Source: Xanthostigma xanthostigma
Lineage: Eukaryota; Arthropoda; Insecta; Raphidioptera; Raphidiidae
Direction of reading: 5' to 3'
Length of the DNA: 64,000 nt
NCBI GenBank assembly: GCA_963575645.1
Contig: OY754464.1
Span: 75,800,948-75,864,947 of the forward strand
Part shown: positions 21,751 to 32,455 of the stretch, piece by piece
Numbering within the stretch: the first letter of the stretch is position 1
Layout of the letters: each line of letters starts with the position of its first letter
Notes under the pieces: model-generated
Told to the model about the DNA's origin: nothing
Database searches by the model: none
Seen by the model: the letters and a program-made list of their open reading frames with translations, nothing else
Translations under genes and position numbers: made by a program

Positions 21751-22620
21751 ATTAAGCATACGAGATTTATGAATGTTAGTAGGTTATTTTGTAAATTAGC
21801 TTTTGTCATCTTTTAATTCCAATTTTATTTTTATTTTTATTTTATTCTTACTTCTTTTTCAGTACATTTAGACCATTGGAATTAATAGATGACAAATGTT
21901 GATTCATAATTAGTAGTATGCTAACTTGATTGTTACTTAATAAGACAAATCTTTGATTAACGTCTGATATGAACTCATTAATAATATTATCGACTAGTTT
22001 TTCGGACGATGTATTGTTGGCAATTCGTTAAATTACAAAAACTTTGTAATTTGATGAATTGTGGATAGTATGTTGTCTGGGGGGTGGTCGATAATTTTAT
22101 TTATTGCTACTTAATAAGGTTTCTTTAAATATAACAGTGTTTTTTGAATATAACAGTGGCTATTAGTTAGGTCATATGCACACAGATGGCAATAATTGCA
22201 TTTTATTTTCAATGTCAATTTCATTCGTAAAACAAAAAATATAAGACAGTAAAACATGTGGTTAATTGATATATTCTAGCAAGACATCATTATACATTTT
22301 TATGTTCAAAAACACAATCGAAGATTGGTTTTAATTTATTATTTCATTGATGCAAGAATCTTGTCCAACATTATTTCAACTTACATTACGATATGACAAT
22401 AATATTTTTATTTTGACTATGTCAAGATCTAGTATTTTATGGTAAGGTTAAGATAAGGTTGTAACGATTTTGTAGTTATTTGTGTGATTCATTATTATTA
22501 ATGTTTTGTAGATCGCCTGATGAAGTGTTAATTACAACACGAAACGTTGCGAAAAATAAAAATTTCGTCTTGATAGTTTTCTATGATCCTTCTTCCTCTA
22601 AAAACAACAACTTACTATAT
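21567..22620 (+). repeat. Right arm of the PLE
   Basis: Coding end, stop at 21748-21750, 3' UTR and the motif CTGATGA-A-GTGTT...AACAC-GAAACG at 22516-22548, about 100 bases before the element's end. Confidence 0.92.
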
Positions 22621-22666
22621 CATCATCATCCAGGATCTTACACACTTAAATAATTCAAATAATATA

Positions 22667-22906
22667 AAGAGTGCGAATTTTGTGAGTTTGTGTATATGCG
22701 GAGGGTATTCTCTGAAACTACTTATCCGATTTCAAAATGTTTTTCACTAATATTTAAAATGGCCCTTCGCGATGGACACAGGCTATATATTATCGCGTTT
22801 AAATAAAAGCGCTTTTCGTGGAGGCCAGTTTTGCAACGCAAGTCGCCGAAAAAACGATGGCAATTTACAAATTCGGGCGAAGCCGGACCGGGCCACTAGT
22901 TAAATA
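22667..22906 (+). mobile_element. Helitron-like repeat fragment
   Basis: Ends in TTCGGGCGAAGCCGGACCGG and CACTAGT, with ACTACTTATCCGATTTCAAA inside, the style of the 3598-4146 repeat. The PLE lies directly at its left edge. Confidence 0.6.
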
Positions 22907-23195
22907 TATAGGTATTAGAGCGTATGACAAAATAACTAGAAAAAATATAATTTATATAAAATAAATAAATTGCAGATTATAGACGCTCGAAAGCTGAGGG
23001 CAATAAGTTATAACATGAAATGGTTTATAATACACGCAGTGCTGAATTAAGTAAATTGTGATGTAACCATAATAACCCAAACTAAAATTTATTTTGAATA
23101 TTGGTGGTTTTTTGAAAATAACGGAAGAATGAAAACGAAACGAAAAACAATATTTTTTTCTCAAATCTTGGTTTCCGCAGTTGTTAACAAAACAT
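22907..23195. other. No recognised feature
   Basis: AT-rich, no repeat partner noticed. Confidence 0.5.
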
Positions 23196-23290
23196 CAGGT
23201 AGAAATACCAATGGACCACAGCCTCTAAGCCTCCAAGATTTTGAATAACACTTGCCGTGAAAGCCTACGCACTTGGATAAAATTTTTCTG
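23196..23290 (+). repeat. 3'-end fragment of a PLE-like family P
   Basis: GAAATACCAATGGACCACAG and TGAAAGCCTACGCACTT match reversed copies at 50635-50740 and 63855-63910. At 63.9 kb the sequence lies just outside a GAAACG motif, hence the PLE-like label. Confidence 0.55.
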
Positions 23291-23519
23291 GTTTTTTTAA
23301 TCTAGTGTGATTTTTGTACAAATATCTGATGGACTAATTGACATTTATAATTTATCCACTTTTGGGTTCTCTTTACCAAAAATGTGTAACTAATTGTTTA
23401 TTGCAAAAATTGGTGTTTTCATACTTCAAGTTTATAAATCAAACTAACCATTTTTTAATAACTTAAAAAAAAGTAAAAAACAAAATTGAACCTCCTTTAA
23501 AAAAACCACTTAAAAATCA
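23291..23519. other. No recognised feature
   Basis: Unassigned AT-rich sequence. Confidence 0.5.
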
Positions 23520-24110
23520 TAAAATAATAAAGTTTTGAGGTCGGCGCGTTATGTACCTATGTACTTCTATTAAATTCACATATCTATTAATTAACTATAT
23601 GAATCATTGCCTATCTACTCAATGTGCGGTGAGTGAACGCAACAAAGCGTATCGAAAATATATCTGCGTCTCTTTCTTCGATGTAATTCCCTGATTTCTC
23701 CGATGATAGGATTGGTTAATGTACTTGCATTCAATCTGAATAAAGTATCTCTGTTTCAAAAACTTTGTCTTTTTCTATGACGATAACATAAGCGTACCCA
23801 GCTTTTGGCCCAGGAGGGGCAAATTAGAAATTTCTTAAGTCGGGTCCCCTGTGCTTGTTTTGCCCTCCTGGATACGCCAGTGCTTACGGCGTAAAAAAAG
23901 ACAGAGGTATATGAGGTTTATGAACTTAGTTTAGTGTATTGCTGAAGATGAGAGCATAGCTCTCGAAATGTACATCCACTAATAAACTTGTTGTGGTAAG
24001 AAGTAACTATTCTCTATTTTTTATAGAGGTATATATGTTTGCACACTAATAGTTCGATTTAGATTTTATTCCTATGCTCAGTATTAAAAGTATATTGTTT
24101 TGAATGAGGT
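23520..24110 (-). repeat. Dispersed repeat C, copy 1
   Basis: Reverse-matches 40140-40835, including a hAT-like block (CCAGGAGGGGCAAATTAG) and GATACGCTTTGTT-type sequence. A third, partial copy is at 45660-45925. It is interrupted at 23913-24024. The seven A bases at 23893-23899 are the uninterrupted version of the G-family insertion point at 40.2 kb. Confidence 0.8.
23913..24024 (+). mobile_element. 112-bp truncated retro-insertion with GAAATG motif
   Basis: Flanked by AGAGGTATAT at 23903-23912 and 24025-24034. The sister repeat at 40.2 kb lacks this sequence. It carries CTGAAGA-T-GAGAG...CTCTC-GAAATG at 23942-23970 and an AATAAA. Looks like the 5'-truncated 3' end of a retroelement. Confidence 0.7.
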
Positions 24111-24239
24111 AACTCATATTGCGCGCACGGAGGAGTGTGAGATCTGACATAGTTACAGTTCATATGGAGGAGTGCAGAAAGAAAAAAAATACATTAAATT
24201 AAATTAAATAAAGCATACGTTCATATTAACCGTAATAAT

Positions 24240-24980
24240 TATTAATTGTTTACGTTCATATCTACACTGTAAAAAATAAGCGGAGTAAATACGGAGTCAA
24301 TTATGATCAAATTTCGACCACAGATCGGGTCGTTAGTAATTTCAATAGTCAATTCTTTGTTAACGTTTGATTTAATTATTTAAATAAATAAAAATTCATG
24401 ACTAATTTTTCAAACTTTATTAATAAAACAAAGTCTGAAAATTTGTCGAGAATTTTTATTTACTTAAATATTAATTACAGTGTACACTCTATATAGCGAC
24501 ACTCAAGGGACTATGCACTTTGCGGCGTTATTGAGAGTTGTCGTTAAACGGAGAGAAGAAATAATCCAATAATATTTTTTTACTATAATATGTATTTACT
24601 CATAATATATAAAATTTACAAACTGACCAACAAACATTCAGCTAAGTTAATCACATGAAAGATAATCCCAACAAACAAAAGAACGAATTTCTTACAATCT
24701 TCGGTACGCATGATGCCGACAACAAAGCAACTAAATAACAAACAAGTACTGTTTATTGCTTAATGTTGTCGTTATTAAGAGTAGGTGTGTGGTTATTTAG
24801 AGTGTATCATTGTATGAGCAACAAGGTAAACCAACTAGAGTTAAGTAATTTCGACGTTTTAAGGAGTTTGTCGTTATATGGAATGACGTTAAATGAAGTA
24901 GTTCTTATTAAATCGGTTATGGTACTCTATAAGCTCTCTAAAGTCTATAATGTTACACTTAGATTTATGTAATGTAAAAT
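24240..24980. mobile_element. Degraded DNA transposon, pogo/Tigger-like
   Basis: ACTCTATATAGCGACACTCA at about 24485 and later GTTTGTCGTTATATGGAATG with further GTCGTTA blocks resemble the ends of pogo-type elements, whose termini read like CTCTATAACGAC. A small inverted pair ACACTGTAA / TTACAGTGT spans 24265-24484. The ORF at 24763-24972 is within this decayed sequence and has no domain. Confidence 0.35.
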
Positions 24981-26125
24981 TTGTTAGATAATAGGTAAGG
25001 GTTAGTAGATTATAGAGAACTTCTTCGTTCCATCTGACCAATCAGCATTACCGCGAAAATGAAGTCAGCTTATATATGAATATATGTCTTGATTTCTTTG
25101 ACATTAATTGCTAAATACGGCGGCCATTAAAGCTTATAAACAGCCGTTGCCACGCAATTCATTGACAGATCCGCCGGATGACGTCATCCCCCTACTACTA
25201 TCCAACGGAACGAGAAAACCTCTGCAATCTATTAATCTTAGGTATGATGCCACGATAACGCGATAGCTAGTTTTCAGAGCGACAAAAATCATGAAATTTT
25301 GTGTCATCACAGTAAAAACTATGATTTTTTGTCACGTAAAAACGTATCTAAAATTATAAAAATCTACAGCAACATAAAATTTTACTAATCAGCTTTTTCG
25401 TTTTTTTTTTTTTAGATTTAGTACAATGATATAGTAATTAATAAAGCTCTTAAAAAGCACACTATAGGTACTTTTAAAAAAGATCGTCGTTTAATAGAGT
25501 AACGTTTTAATTTTGACCGTTTTATTTGCTGTGAACAGTTCGACATTAAGGATAAAAACAAACCTACTCATACAATAGTGCTGTTTTTATTGTAGGTCAC
25601 TTGAATCACATAATAATAAGTCCTGTAAGTTCTTGTTACGCTCGCTTTTAAAAACACAAACGTTTTTGTGTCGTGTTCAGATTTTTTATTAATATAATAA
25701 ATCAAGTGGTGTATTTGAACTAACAACAAAAGAATTGATTAATTGATTTTTACATTTGTGTAGTGCTGTGTTTCGATTCATTTCCGCCCCCATCTCGTGA
25801 GTAGATACAATAGTATATTGTGCAACTAGTGCGGCAAGTTGTCGATTGCTGCACGAGTTGCAGATACTATTTTTTATTACGAATTAAATTGAATTAAAAT
25901 TTTAGTACGAATTAAAAAAAGAAATTAGAAGATATAAAAATTAAAATTAAATCATTAAAAAGTTGAAAATTCAGTTAAAATTGTCAAGAATAAAAGTCCT
26001 TAATCGAAAATTTTAACCTCAAATCTGCTATTATCTGTTATTTTTTTTTTTTTTTTATTAAAAAAAACAGTGTGCAGCAACTAAGGCTAATTATCTGTTA
26101 TTATTTTGTCTGAATTTGCTTTAAC
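24981..26125. other. Mostly unassigned; 25880-26030 is a dispersed repeat
   Basis: 25880-26030 is homologous in reverse to 45230-45395 (AATAAAAGTCC region). The rest is AT-rich with an A/T run near 26045. Confidence 0.5.
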
Positions 26126-26301
26126 CAGTGGCGGATCCAGGATTACGGCAAGGGGGGGGTCTTGAAAATTTTTTGCGGAGAATTCATGAAAAACATGAAA
26201 AGCTTTTTTTTTATTGCGCAGTAAGATTTTAATTTGGGATTTTTGATTCTCTGGAAGGGGGGGGGTTCAACCCGAAAACCCCCCCCGTGGATCCGCCACT
26301 G
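26126..26301. mobile_element. hAT-type MITE, 176 bp
   Basis: Ends CAGTGGCGGATCC and GGATCCGCCACTG are perfect inverted repeats. An exact 8-bp duplication GCTTTAAC flanks it (26118-26125 and 26302-26309). G- and C-runs flank the ends inside. Non-coding. Confidence 0.92.
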
Positions 26302-26339
26302 GCTTTAACAGATATTTTAATTATCATTATTACAATATG

Positions 26340-26720
26340 TCAAATGTCAATATTTTTTACGAAGTTTGCGACACTCAAAAGTCCTTGATTGATATTAGTA
26401 TTATTTCTTATTATTGCTGAAATTGAAACACTGGGCCAAAAAAATACCAACAAAATTTTTATAATCGTTTCAAATTTGACATTTGACCGTTTAGTAAAGA
26501 TAAAAAAGTGTAAAATTTACATGAAATCGGCCCGACAGGACAACTTCACAGATAAAAATTTACTTACTTAAGGATGTATTTAATTTGGTGCAGATATTGA
26601 ACTATTATTGAAATGACAAAAAAACATATTTTAAGGGATGTATTAAGGGGTAAATTTATTTATTTTGCCCAAAACTTCACGTAACAAAGTGCCACTGCCT
26701 GTATTAGCAAATACTTAACT
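26340..26720 (+). repeat. Dispersed repeat shared with 51680-52010
   Basis: ATCGGCCCGACAGGAC and the later AAGGGATGTATTAAGGGG region match 51680-52010 reversed. The first part also matches 3770-3900. Confidence 0.7.
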
Positions 26721-27324
26721 GTGCTGAAGTGCTCTTTTCGATATTCGAATAGTTTTTAATTACGAGAAATTTAATTTAATGTATTTCATAAATAACTTTA
26801 TTTAACTGCATAATGAGTGTTGGAATAGAAATACTGAACTTATAATTAGATAATTAAATAATTAATTGCTGTACTATGTACGTTTTTGTTAGTTCAACAC
26901 ATACAGTTGCACTTCGGCTATCCATAGTTTAGTGTATACAGGCTGTCTCAGACCTCCCGGACCACCTTAATATCTATGAAAGTTCGTCCATAAAGGGGAA
27001 AAGAAAAAATACGCGTCGAATAACTTTTAAAAAGCTTTTGAATGGTACTAAATTTTGGGTCCAGTACGATAACACTATGCTCCCAAATTTTGAACATTTT
27101 TTTTTTAAGTCATAGAAAACGCTAAATTTTGACGTTCAAAAAAAAAACTTTGCGGATTATTCACAAATTTCCTCAAAAATACGTGAAAAAAATGGAACTA
27201 CTTTTCGTCTTTCACTGTCATTTTTTTAATCACAAATACACGTCATAGCAACTGGTGTAGAATTATTGTATAACTATCTCACTTTGAATGCAGCTTTCGA
27301 TTGTGTTATGGAAGCAGGGTCGTA
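26721..27324. other. No recognised feature
   Basis: Contains a CAGACCTCCCGGACCACCTT-type short segment near 26950. Otherwise unassigned. Confidence 0.45.
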
Positions 27325-27610
27325 TTTAGATTCGCATACCCGTTTGTCGTTCACCCCGGAATTGTTTTTTTAAAAACTCAACATTTGCCCCTTCCCGTTT
27401 CACTGCGAGACAATTCGCATACCCCTTTATCGTTCACCCCAGAATTACAATTCACATACCCGTTTATCGTTCACCCCGGAATTGTTTTTTTAAAAACTCC
27501 ACATTTGCCCCTTCCCGTTTCACTGCGAGACAATTCGCATACCCCTTTATCCAAAAAAGCGGTGGTTTTCAATCTTCATGAAAATGTGAGCTTTAAATTT
27601 AAAATTCGTT
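27325..27610 (+). repeat. Short array of 83-bp-type satellite units
   Basis: About two and a half diverged units of the satellite at 28441-29622, one truncated, followed by GCGGTGGTTTTCAATCTTCA. The whole block recurs in reverse at 60333-60500. Confidence 0.8.
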
Positions 27611-27985
27611 TTATAAATTAAAATTTCCAAATACGACTCTGCCCTGAACGTTCAATTGTATTTCATTCCAACCAATTGATATTTCTATCTTTGTTTATCA
27701 TAGGTGCAGGTATATATAACTTTCTCTTTTCTTATCACTATATAGTAAATAATATACTTACTATACCATATTTAATTTTTTTAAATTAATTTATAAAAAT
27801 TAATTTTCCGCACTTAAAACGACCAATAACGCTGTTATATGTTATATAAAACAATAATTGTGAATTTCCAGTGGATATTTTGCATAGCAAGTTATCGTAC
27901 TCTTACCCCAAATTTTTTTTAAACTTTTTATCTAATATGCTGAAAATTTAAAAATTATTATTTCTCTATCAAACTGGTTCCACCA

Positions 27986-28275
27986 CGAAATCTCCCCGGA
28001 CAAAATCTCCCCGACAAAATCTCCCCGACAAAATCTCCCCACGACAAAATCTCCCCACGACAAAATCTCCCCACGACAAAATCCCCCCCCGTCAAAATCT
28101 CCCCACGACTTAATCTCCCCACAACTTCTCTGTGACGGTTCTATGACTCTATATCCTCGGACAAAATATCCTGGACAAAATATCCCGGACAAAATATCCT
28201 CAGACAAAATATCCTCAAGACAAAAAATCCTTCGGACAAAATATCCCCGGACATTTTGCCCCCGTGACAAAACAT
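27986..28275 (-). repeat. Two adjoining 15-17 bp minisatellites
   Basis: First about nine units of the GACAAAATCTCCCC type, then about eight of the GACAAAATATCCTCG type. Unit length varies by one or two bases. The apparent ORF here is a by-product of repetition. Confidence 0.9.
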
Positions 28276-28440
28276 CCCCGACAATTGATACCAAATAAAC
28301 ATTAATTTACAAATAAAATCAAATATTATGAAGCTTCCCATTTTCTGTTTTAAGTAACTTAAATGGATGTTTATAAATTGCTGTTCTGCTAATTTACAGT
28401 CACTCGTTTAAATACTACCCACCCCGTCATCGTTGACCCC

Positions 28441-29622
28441 GGAATTGTTTTTTTAAAAACTCCACATTTGCCCCTTCCCGTTTCACTTCGAGACAATTCG
28501 CATACCCGTTTATCGTTCTCCCCGGAATTGTTTTTTTAAAAACTCCACATTTGCCCCTTCCCGTTTCACTGCGAGACAATTCGCATACCCGTTTATCGTT
28601 CTCCCCGGAATTGTTTTTTAAAAAACTCCACATTTGCCCCTTCCCGTTTCACTGCGAGACAATTCGCATACCCGTTTATCGTTCTCCCCGGAATTGTTTT
28701 TTAAAAAACTCCACATTTGCCCCTTCCCGTTTCACTGCGAGACAATTCGCATACCCGTTTATCGTTCTCCCCGGAATTGTTTTTTAAAAAACTCCACATT
28801 TGCCCCTTCCCGTTTCACTGCGAGACAATTCGCATACCCGTTTATCGTTCTCCCCGGAATTGTTTTTTAAAAAACTCCACATTTGCCCCTTCCCGTTTCA
28901 CTGCGAGACAATTCGCATACCCGTTTATCGTTCTCCCCGGAATTGTTTTTTAAAAAACTCCACATTTGCCCCTTCCCGTTTCACTGCGAGACAATTCGCA
29001 TACCCGTTTATCGTTCTCCCCGGAATTGTTTTTTAAAAAACTCCACATTTGCCCCTTCCCGTTTCACTGCGAGACAATTCGCATACCCGTTTATCGTTCT
29101 CCCCGGAATTGTTTTTTAAAAAACTCCACATTTGCCCCTTCCCGTTTCACTGCGAGACAATTCGCATACCCGTTTATCGTTCTCCCCGGAATTGTTTTTT
29201 AAAAAACTCCACATTTGCCCCTTCCCGTTTCACTGCGAGACAATTCGCATACCCGTTTATCGTTCTCCTCGGAATTGTTTTTTTAAAAACTCCACATTTG
29301 CCCCTTCCCGTTTCACTGCGAGACAATTCGCATACCCGTTTATCGTTCTCCCCGGAATTGTTTTTTAAAAAACTCCACATTTGCCCCTTCCCGTTTCACT
29401 GCGAGACAATTCGCATACCCGTTTATCGTTCTCCTCGGAATTGTTTTTTTAAAAACTTCAAATTTGCCCCTTCACGTTTCACTGCGAGACAATTCACATA
29501 CCCGTTTATCGTTCTCCCCGGAATTGTTTTTTTAAAAACTCCACATTTGCCCCTTCCCGTTTCACTGCGAGACAATTCGCATACCCGTTTATCGTTCTCC
29601 CCGGAATTGTTTTTTAAAAATA
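28441..29622 (+). repeat. 83-bp satellite, 14 full units plus a partial
   Basis: GGAATTG recurs exactly every 83 bases from 28441 to 29603. Units are almost identical. They differ mainly in the T/A run (TTTTTTAAAAAA versus TTTTTTTAAAAA) and a CCCC/CCTC change. Long ORFs run through the array in several frames only because a unit has no stop on that strand. Confidence 0.95.
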
Positions 29623-30065
29623 AATATATAAACATTCATATTTTGCAACATCAATTACACAGCGATAGCTTTACCCTTTGGCACAGTTTGAGGGTGAAAA
29701 TTTAAAGAATGATTTATTTTTTCAAAACCCGTTTTTAATATAGCATCCATACTTTTCACTTTTATCATTAACTTTAATTTTAATTCACGTTTTACTTGTT
29801 GTCCCATTTGACATAATGTATTTTAGTAGCAGTGGGTTCGCCGATAAATAACGCTAGATGTCTCCGCTTTGATGTTGCACATAGCGAATAATGCCTCGCC
29901 AGTCCCTTCTTGTACATGTAAACACTTAATGAGCATAAAATAATTTACAACAGCTATATCTATGTCACTACAGATGGCATCAAATGACAATTTCGTTTAA
30001 ATTTCTACATTATCAACTATCAACATGTTTTGATAGAAAGTTAATGTTATAATCAATAAAATTTT

Positions 30066-30215
30066 ATCGTGGGGAGATTAAGTCGTGGGGAGATTTTGAC
30101 GGGGGGAGATTTTGACGGGGGGGGATTTTGTCGTGGGGAGATTTTGTCGCGGGGAGATTTTAGAGGGGAGATTTTGTCGGGGAGATTTTTTCCGGGGAGA
30201 TTATGTCGTGCCACC
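30066..30215 (+). repeat. 15-bp minisatellite, inverted relative to 27986
   Basis: About nine units of GGGGAGATTTTGTCG, the reverse complement of the left-end minisatellite. Confidence 0.9.
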
Positions 30216-30284
30216 ATCAAACTGTATCTATACTATCAAAAAATCGATGAATAATTGTAAACTCTGCGAACTGACCAAACATTT

Positions 30285-30336
30285 TGTCGTGTTTCATCTC
30301 AATCACGGGCGGAGTCGCGGGGAGCAGCTAGTATAT
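30285..30336 (+). repeat. Helitron-like 3' end fragment
   Basis: CATCTCAATCACGGGCGGAG and GCAGCTAGT match the end of 3917-4146. Confidence 0.6.
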
Positions 30337-30520
30337 TATAAGCGTCATGAACAAGTCGAAAGAAATCGATTCTAAACAGGCTTTCTGAGCTTTTTCAGAT
30401 TATAGATACGACTGTAATTTAGTTAAAATTGCCTATAGATTCTCATTTTTTTCTGACGATAAAGTTGTTCTAATCAGTACAGTTTCAAGAACAACCATAT
30501 TAGAATTGCTAAAAACATTT

Positions 30521-30933
30521 TTCTTCATACCTCGATCGAAAGTGCCTACTTTCGGCACCAATTGTAAGGCAGAAATATTTACTCCTTGGTGGGATTACAC
30601 GCCCAAATGCGGAAAATTCGTACGTTCGGGCGGTCGTAAAGCAACTGTTGTTTAGATGTCGTTTCCATAGATACCCTATTACATTTTAGCTAATAAGCGC
30701 GAACAAGCTTGCTTGGAATTTATCTGGGTTTTTATGTAATTAATTAATTAACGTATTTAATAAGCGTGCTTACGACCGAGGTACGAAGAAAAAATAGTAT
30801 ACACCACACTGGCCGAAGGTGTGATAACCTTACCCTGCGCTTCATGATGCCCTCGGCTTCGCCTCAGGCATCATGGTTCGCACAGGGCAAGATATCACAC
30901 TTTCGGCCCTTGTGGTCTAATATTAGTCTATCA
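30521..30933 (+). mobile_element. Composite hairpin repeat Z, copy 3
   Basis: Body from TTCTTCATACCTCGATCG to CGACCGAGGTACGAAG (inverted ends), then the hairpin at about 30793-30933 with arms around CACTGGCCGAAGGTGTGATA. Most complete forward copy together with 52328-52772. Confidence 0.8.
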
Positions 30934-31359
30934 CTCACTCACATACAGTTACCTGTTACCATAAATTAATTTATTTGCTATGAAATACCCTGTAATTGAT
31001 TGTCGACATAATTTGTCTGACCTCTGACATACAAAAACTACATTTTGTTTTAAGTTTCAACTATAACGTCCTATACGTATTTTACTTAATATTTAATAAG
31101 TCCTTAATCGATAAGCGAATCTGCTTGTTATTAATTATATAGAGAAGTATCTAGGGATGGATTTAGAACAAAAAATATCGAAAAAAAATTTTTTTGAGGC
31201 TTCGGCAGCAAAGGCCATTAGCTCCAGGTATAAAATACGATGGTGTAAATAAAGAGGTTTAATCGATGTTGAGATTTTGCTAAAAAGATTAATATATCGA
31301 AATATGCTTTAAAAGCTCAAACTATAATTATTTAGTCAATTTTCAATTAGCTGAGGAGG
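30934..31359. other. No recognised feature
   Basis: AT-rich, no repeat partner noticed. Confidence 0.45.
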
Positions 31360-31531
31360 TAAAGTCTCTTTCAACATCAGGAGCAGTAGCAATATTAGGT
31401 CCTTTTAAGGATTCCGTAAAGAAAAAAGGATCCTTTATAGTTTATACGATCACTTTGTTGTCCATCTTTCTGTCTGTAAGTCAAGACTTTTGGGAATCAA
31501 AACCTATAGGGTACTTCCTGTTGACCTAGAA
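31360..31531 (+). repeat. Dispersed repeat split by the hAT MITE and LINE (continues 32458-32545)
   Basis: Left part ends TACTTCCTGTTGACCTAGAA. The continuation at 32458 reads ATCATGAAAGGCAAGAAG and AAATCCGAAAACCGTAAATT. Together they resemble one common insect repeat, so the intervening 0.9 kb is inserted. Confidence 0.6.
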
Positions 31532-31875
31532 CAGGGGTCGGCAATCTGCGGCTCGCGAGCTACATGCGGCTTTTTTTATGTAAAGTTGCGGCTCTCCAGT
31601 TCCACACGCAAAAAATAATAATTTTATTATACAAACCCTTAAAAATCGTCCAATCGATCCATAATTGAGCACCATGTCTATCTCTCAGCCATTTCCACTC
31701 GCGTCTCACCCGCACCGCCTCCGTCGCGACGTGTCGTCCTCGGATATGTATATTGTACCTATATAAGCAAATACTATAATATTGAAACGAAAATGTTTAG
31801 TCGCTCTTTAAAAAGTTGAAAATTTTGGAAATTGTAACTTTTGGCTCTTCCGTCTCAATAGGTTGCCGATCCCTG
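31532..31875. mobile_element. hAT-type MITE, 344 bp
   Basis: Ends CAGGGGTCGGCAATCTGCGG and TTGCCGATCCCTG form the inverted repeat common to a widespread hAT group, with GGCTC-rich subterminal sequence. The flanks ACCTAGAA and ACCTAATT share only the first five bases, because the LINE begins at the right flank. Confidence 0.8.
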
Positions 31876-32455
31876 ACCTAATTAATATATACTACGCGTA
31901 CTTTCAGTCCATTTGCGCTTATGGTATTATTTTTTGGAGTGATTCGTCATTCTCTCAAAGGGTATTTATTATTCAGAAAAGAGCGATCCGAACAATATCT
32001 AAATCTGCTATGAGAACTTCTTGTAAACCTCTGTTCAAACAGCTTAAGATTTTAACTGTGCCATTTATGAATGCATTTTGTATTTGTGGCACAACACAAG
32101 GAACTTTTCATCATGAACAGCGATGTTCATAACTGTAACACCAGATCAAAAATATAGTTGAGACTACCATCTCACAGATTATCTCGGTATAGCAAAAATA
32201 TGTATTGCAACTGTATTCGCTTGTATAATAAGTTGCCTTTAAATCTGAAAAAGGAAAACAATATTTCTAGATTGAAAAAACAATTAAAGTCACTTTTTAT
32301 TGAAAATGCATTTTATACCGTAAATGAATTTATGGCCTCTAATTAATTGTATTTGTAATTATTTTTAATGTGTTATTTTAATTGTATAATTGACAAATCC
32401 TACTGCTGTATGCATGGTTTAAACAGGATAATACGTTTATTATTATTATTATTAT
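31876..32455 (+). pseudogene. LINE 3' fragment
   Basis: Encodes the C-terminal part of a non-LTR retrotransposon polyprotein behind the reverse transcriptase core. First comes INIYYAYFQSICAYGIIFW and QRVFIIQKRAIRTISKSA, then LFKQLKILTVPF. After a frame break come HNCNTRSK, LRLPSHRLSRYSK and RLYNKLPLNLKKENNISRL, the usual TR...P.HR...YN.LP block, and a stop near 32345. Reverse transcriptase catalytic motifs and the endonuclease are absent. The tail is an ATT repeat (32436-32457). A second frame of 89 codons at 31863 is broken by a frameshift near 32080, so the copy is dead. It abuts the hAT MITE on the left and lies within a dispersed repeat. Confidence 0.85.

Larger units (their letters stand above)
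19921..22666 (+). mobile_element. Penelope-like retroelement with inverted 3' copy upstream
   Basis: Flanked by an exact 19-bp duplication, AAATAATTCAAATAATATA at 19921-19939 and 22648-22666. The left 1,054 bp (19935-20988) is the reverse complement of 21567-22620, base-aligned without length difference. The unique centre carries the end of a Penelope-type ORF. The 3' end after the arm is CATCATCATC plus 17 bases. Upstream inverted pLTR-like copies are a known PLE arrangement. The RT core is absent, so this copy cannot move alone. Confidence 0.92.
27977..30215. mobile_element. Element with inverted minisatellite ends and an internal satellite array
   Basis: Outer ends are inverted minisatellites (27986-28125 and 30066-30205). 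Nine-base direct repeats ATCAAACTG lie outside at 27968-27976 and 30216-30224, a possible target duplication. Between them are a second minisatellite, an 83-bp satellite array and about 450 bp of unassigned AT-rich sequence (29623-30065). No transposase. The interpretation as one mobile unit is inference. Confidence 0.5.

Noticed and set aside
22516..22548. Canonical hammerhead ribozyme in the PLE 3' region
   Set aside because: CTGATGA and GAAAC are present with a good stem between, but there is an extra base before the stem, and I could not pair stems I and III around a GUC cleavage site. Kept only as a ribozyme-like motif.
27932..28341. Gly/Arg/Phe-rich minus-strand ORFs
   Set aside because: Translation of the 15-bp minisatellite, not a protein gene.
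28441..29622. CRISPR-like array
   Set aside because: The units are contiguous 83-bp satellite copies without unique spacers, in a eukaryotic repeat context.
28551..29705. Series of overlapping 78-codon ORFs and one of 218 codons
   Set aside because: They are reading frames through an 83-bp satellite without stops on that strand. The composition is repetitive and no domain is present.
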